A DNA stretch of 44,522 nucleotides from contig DVJL01000052.1 of NCBI GenBank assembly GCA_018716805.1, positions 1-44,522 on the forward strand, in the 5' to 3' direction. Below are positions 43,955 through 44,522 of the stretch, one piece after another; the first letter of the stretch is position 1; each line of letters opens with the position of its first letter. Position numbers and translations under genes: made by a program. This DNA is from Candidatus Faecivicinus avistercoris. Its GTDB lineage: Bacteria; Bacillota; Clostridia; Christensenellales; Aristaeellaceae. The notes under the pieces were generated by a model. That model saw only the letters and a program-made list of their open reading frames with translations. It was not told where the DNA came from and made no database searches.

Positions 43955-44522
43955 TTGAATCGAATCCTTGTGCGAATTCTGGCCGCCATCTTGGCGGCAT
44001 CCGCCATGCTCGCGCCGCTTGCGCGGGCGGAATACGTCGGCTCAGAGCCGGCAGAGAGCGTCTACATCGTGCAGTCGCGGCGGCACACCTGTACGCTGAT
44101 TGCCGCGACGATGATGCTGCGCAACTACGCCGAGCAGACCGCGGGCGACGGCGACGCCGTGACCGAGAGCGCCGTGAGCGCGGCGGCGTGGAACAGCCGC
44201 GGGCTGAAGTGGGACTTCACGGTCGACGGCGTCAACGTGCTGTGCTCGCACGACATCCGCGAGGCGGGGGACAAAAAGGCGTACCTGATCGCCATGCTGT
44301 CCGAGCACCCGGAGGGCTTCGTGATCTACGATGCCGACATGCCGCACGCCGTTTGGCTGTTCGGCTACGACGACGAGCTGGACGTGTTTTACTGCGCCGA
44401 TACGACGACTGACGTCGCCGGCAGTGCGATTCCGCTGGCCGACTGCATCCTCCCCGGAGAGACGCAGCAGGAGAAGATCGACCGGATCGACCGAATCTGG
44501 TACGTCGCTTCGGACGTCGGGG
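43955..44522 (+). CDS. Secreted C39-like cysteine peptidase, partial
   Basis: 189 codons are open to the window end. A TTG start at 43955, near GTAGGACG, gives NRILVRILAAILAASAMLAP, a clear signal peptide with cleavage after ARA (residue about 27). The mature part has SRRHTCTLIAATMMLRNYA, where the cysteine begins a helix as in papain-like C39 peptidases. Later HAVWLFGYDDELDVFYCADT supplies a histidine and aspartates in the usual order. It is probably an extracellular peptidase or peptidase-like domain. The start codon is uncertain (a GTG five codons on is also possible) and the carboxyl end is missing. Confidence 0.68.
   Translation, partial: MNRILVRILAAILAASAMLAPLARAEYVGSEPAESVYIVQSRRHTCTLIAATMMLRNYAEQTAGDGDAVTESAVSAAAWNSRGLKWDFTVDGVNVLCSHDIREAGDKKAYLIAMLSEHPEGFVIYDADMPHAVWLFGYDDELDVFYCADTTTDVAGSAIPLADCILPGETQQEKIDRIDRIWYVASDVG

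Overview
The window looks like a chromosome segment from a GC-rich Clostridia-type Firmicute, possibly a gut lineage near Christensenellales (the order is inference). Support: strong AGGAGG-type ribosome binding sites almost everywhere; the gene order secY-adk-map-KOW protein-infA-rpmJ-rpsM-rpsK-rpsD-rpoA-rplQ; a zinc-ribbon S14; an adenylate kinase with a four-cysteine lid; and YesM/YesN, PhoP/PhoR and RmuC homologues. I see no tRNA, rRNA, CRISPR array, insertion sequence or phage gene.

Layout. (1) 1-12752, accessory uptake locus: a truncated GH172 (DUF2961) gene on the minus strand, then on the plus strand an oligopeptide-type ABC transporter (family 5 binding protein, two permeases, two ATPases), a secreted double-thioredoxin-fold protein and a second GH172 gene. 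Downstream on the minus strand lie an AraC-type regulator whose 5' end is out of frame across a G5-A-G6 tract, and a YesN/YesM two-component system. I infer oligosaccharide uptake and trimming under sugar-type control. (2) 12948-19483, housekeeping: argS, rmuC, a secreted L,D-transpeptidase with peptidoglycan-binding repeats, ppa and metA (with Glu111, predicted acetyl-CoA specific). (3) 19874-25342: pstC-pstA-pstB-phoU-phoP-phoR, mostly with 4-base overlaps, with no pstS in the window. (4) 25670-27115, minus: a 481-residue regulator-like protein I do not recognise. (5) 27571-40235: the S10/spc-type ribosomal operon from rpsJ to rpmJ, including secY, adk, map and infA. (6) 40598-43686: rpsM-rpsK-rpsD-rpoA-rplQ behind its own promoter and a folded leader. 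(7) 43955-end: start of a secreted C39-like cysteine peptidase gene.

The most interesting non-coding signals are: a pair of multi-hairpin intergenic elements (19471-19757 and 25351-25548) just after metA and phoR, with a 119-base core about 83% identical, differences confined to loops and one flanking stem carrying three compensatory base-pair changes; structured leaders before rpsJ and rpsM; a 10-base motif repeated around the rpsM promoter; and the possible phase-variable or frameshifted AraC gene. All hairpins, identities and promoter spacings were worked out by eye from the sequence.
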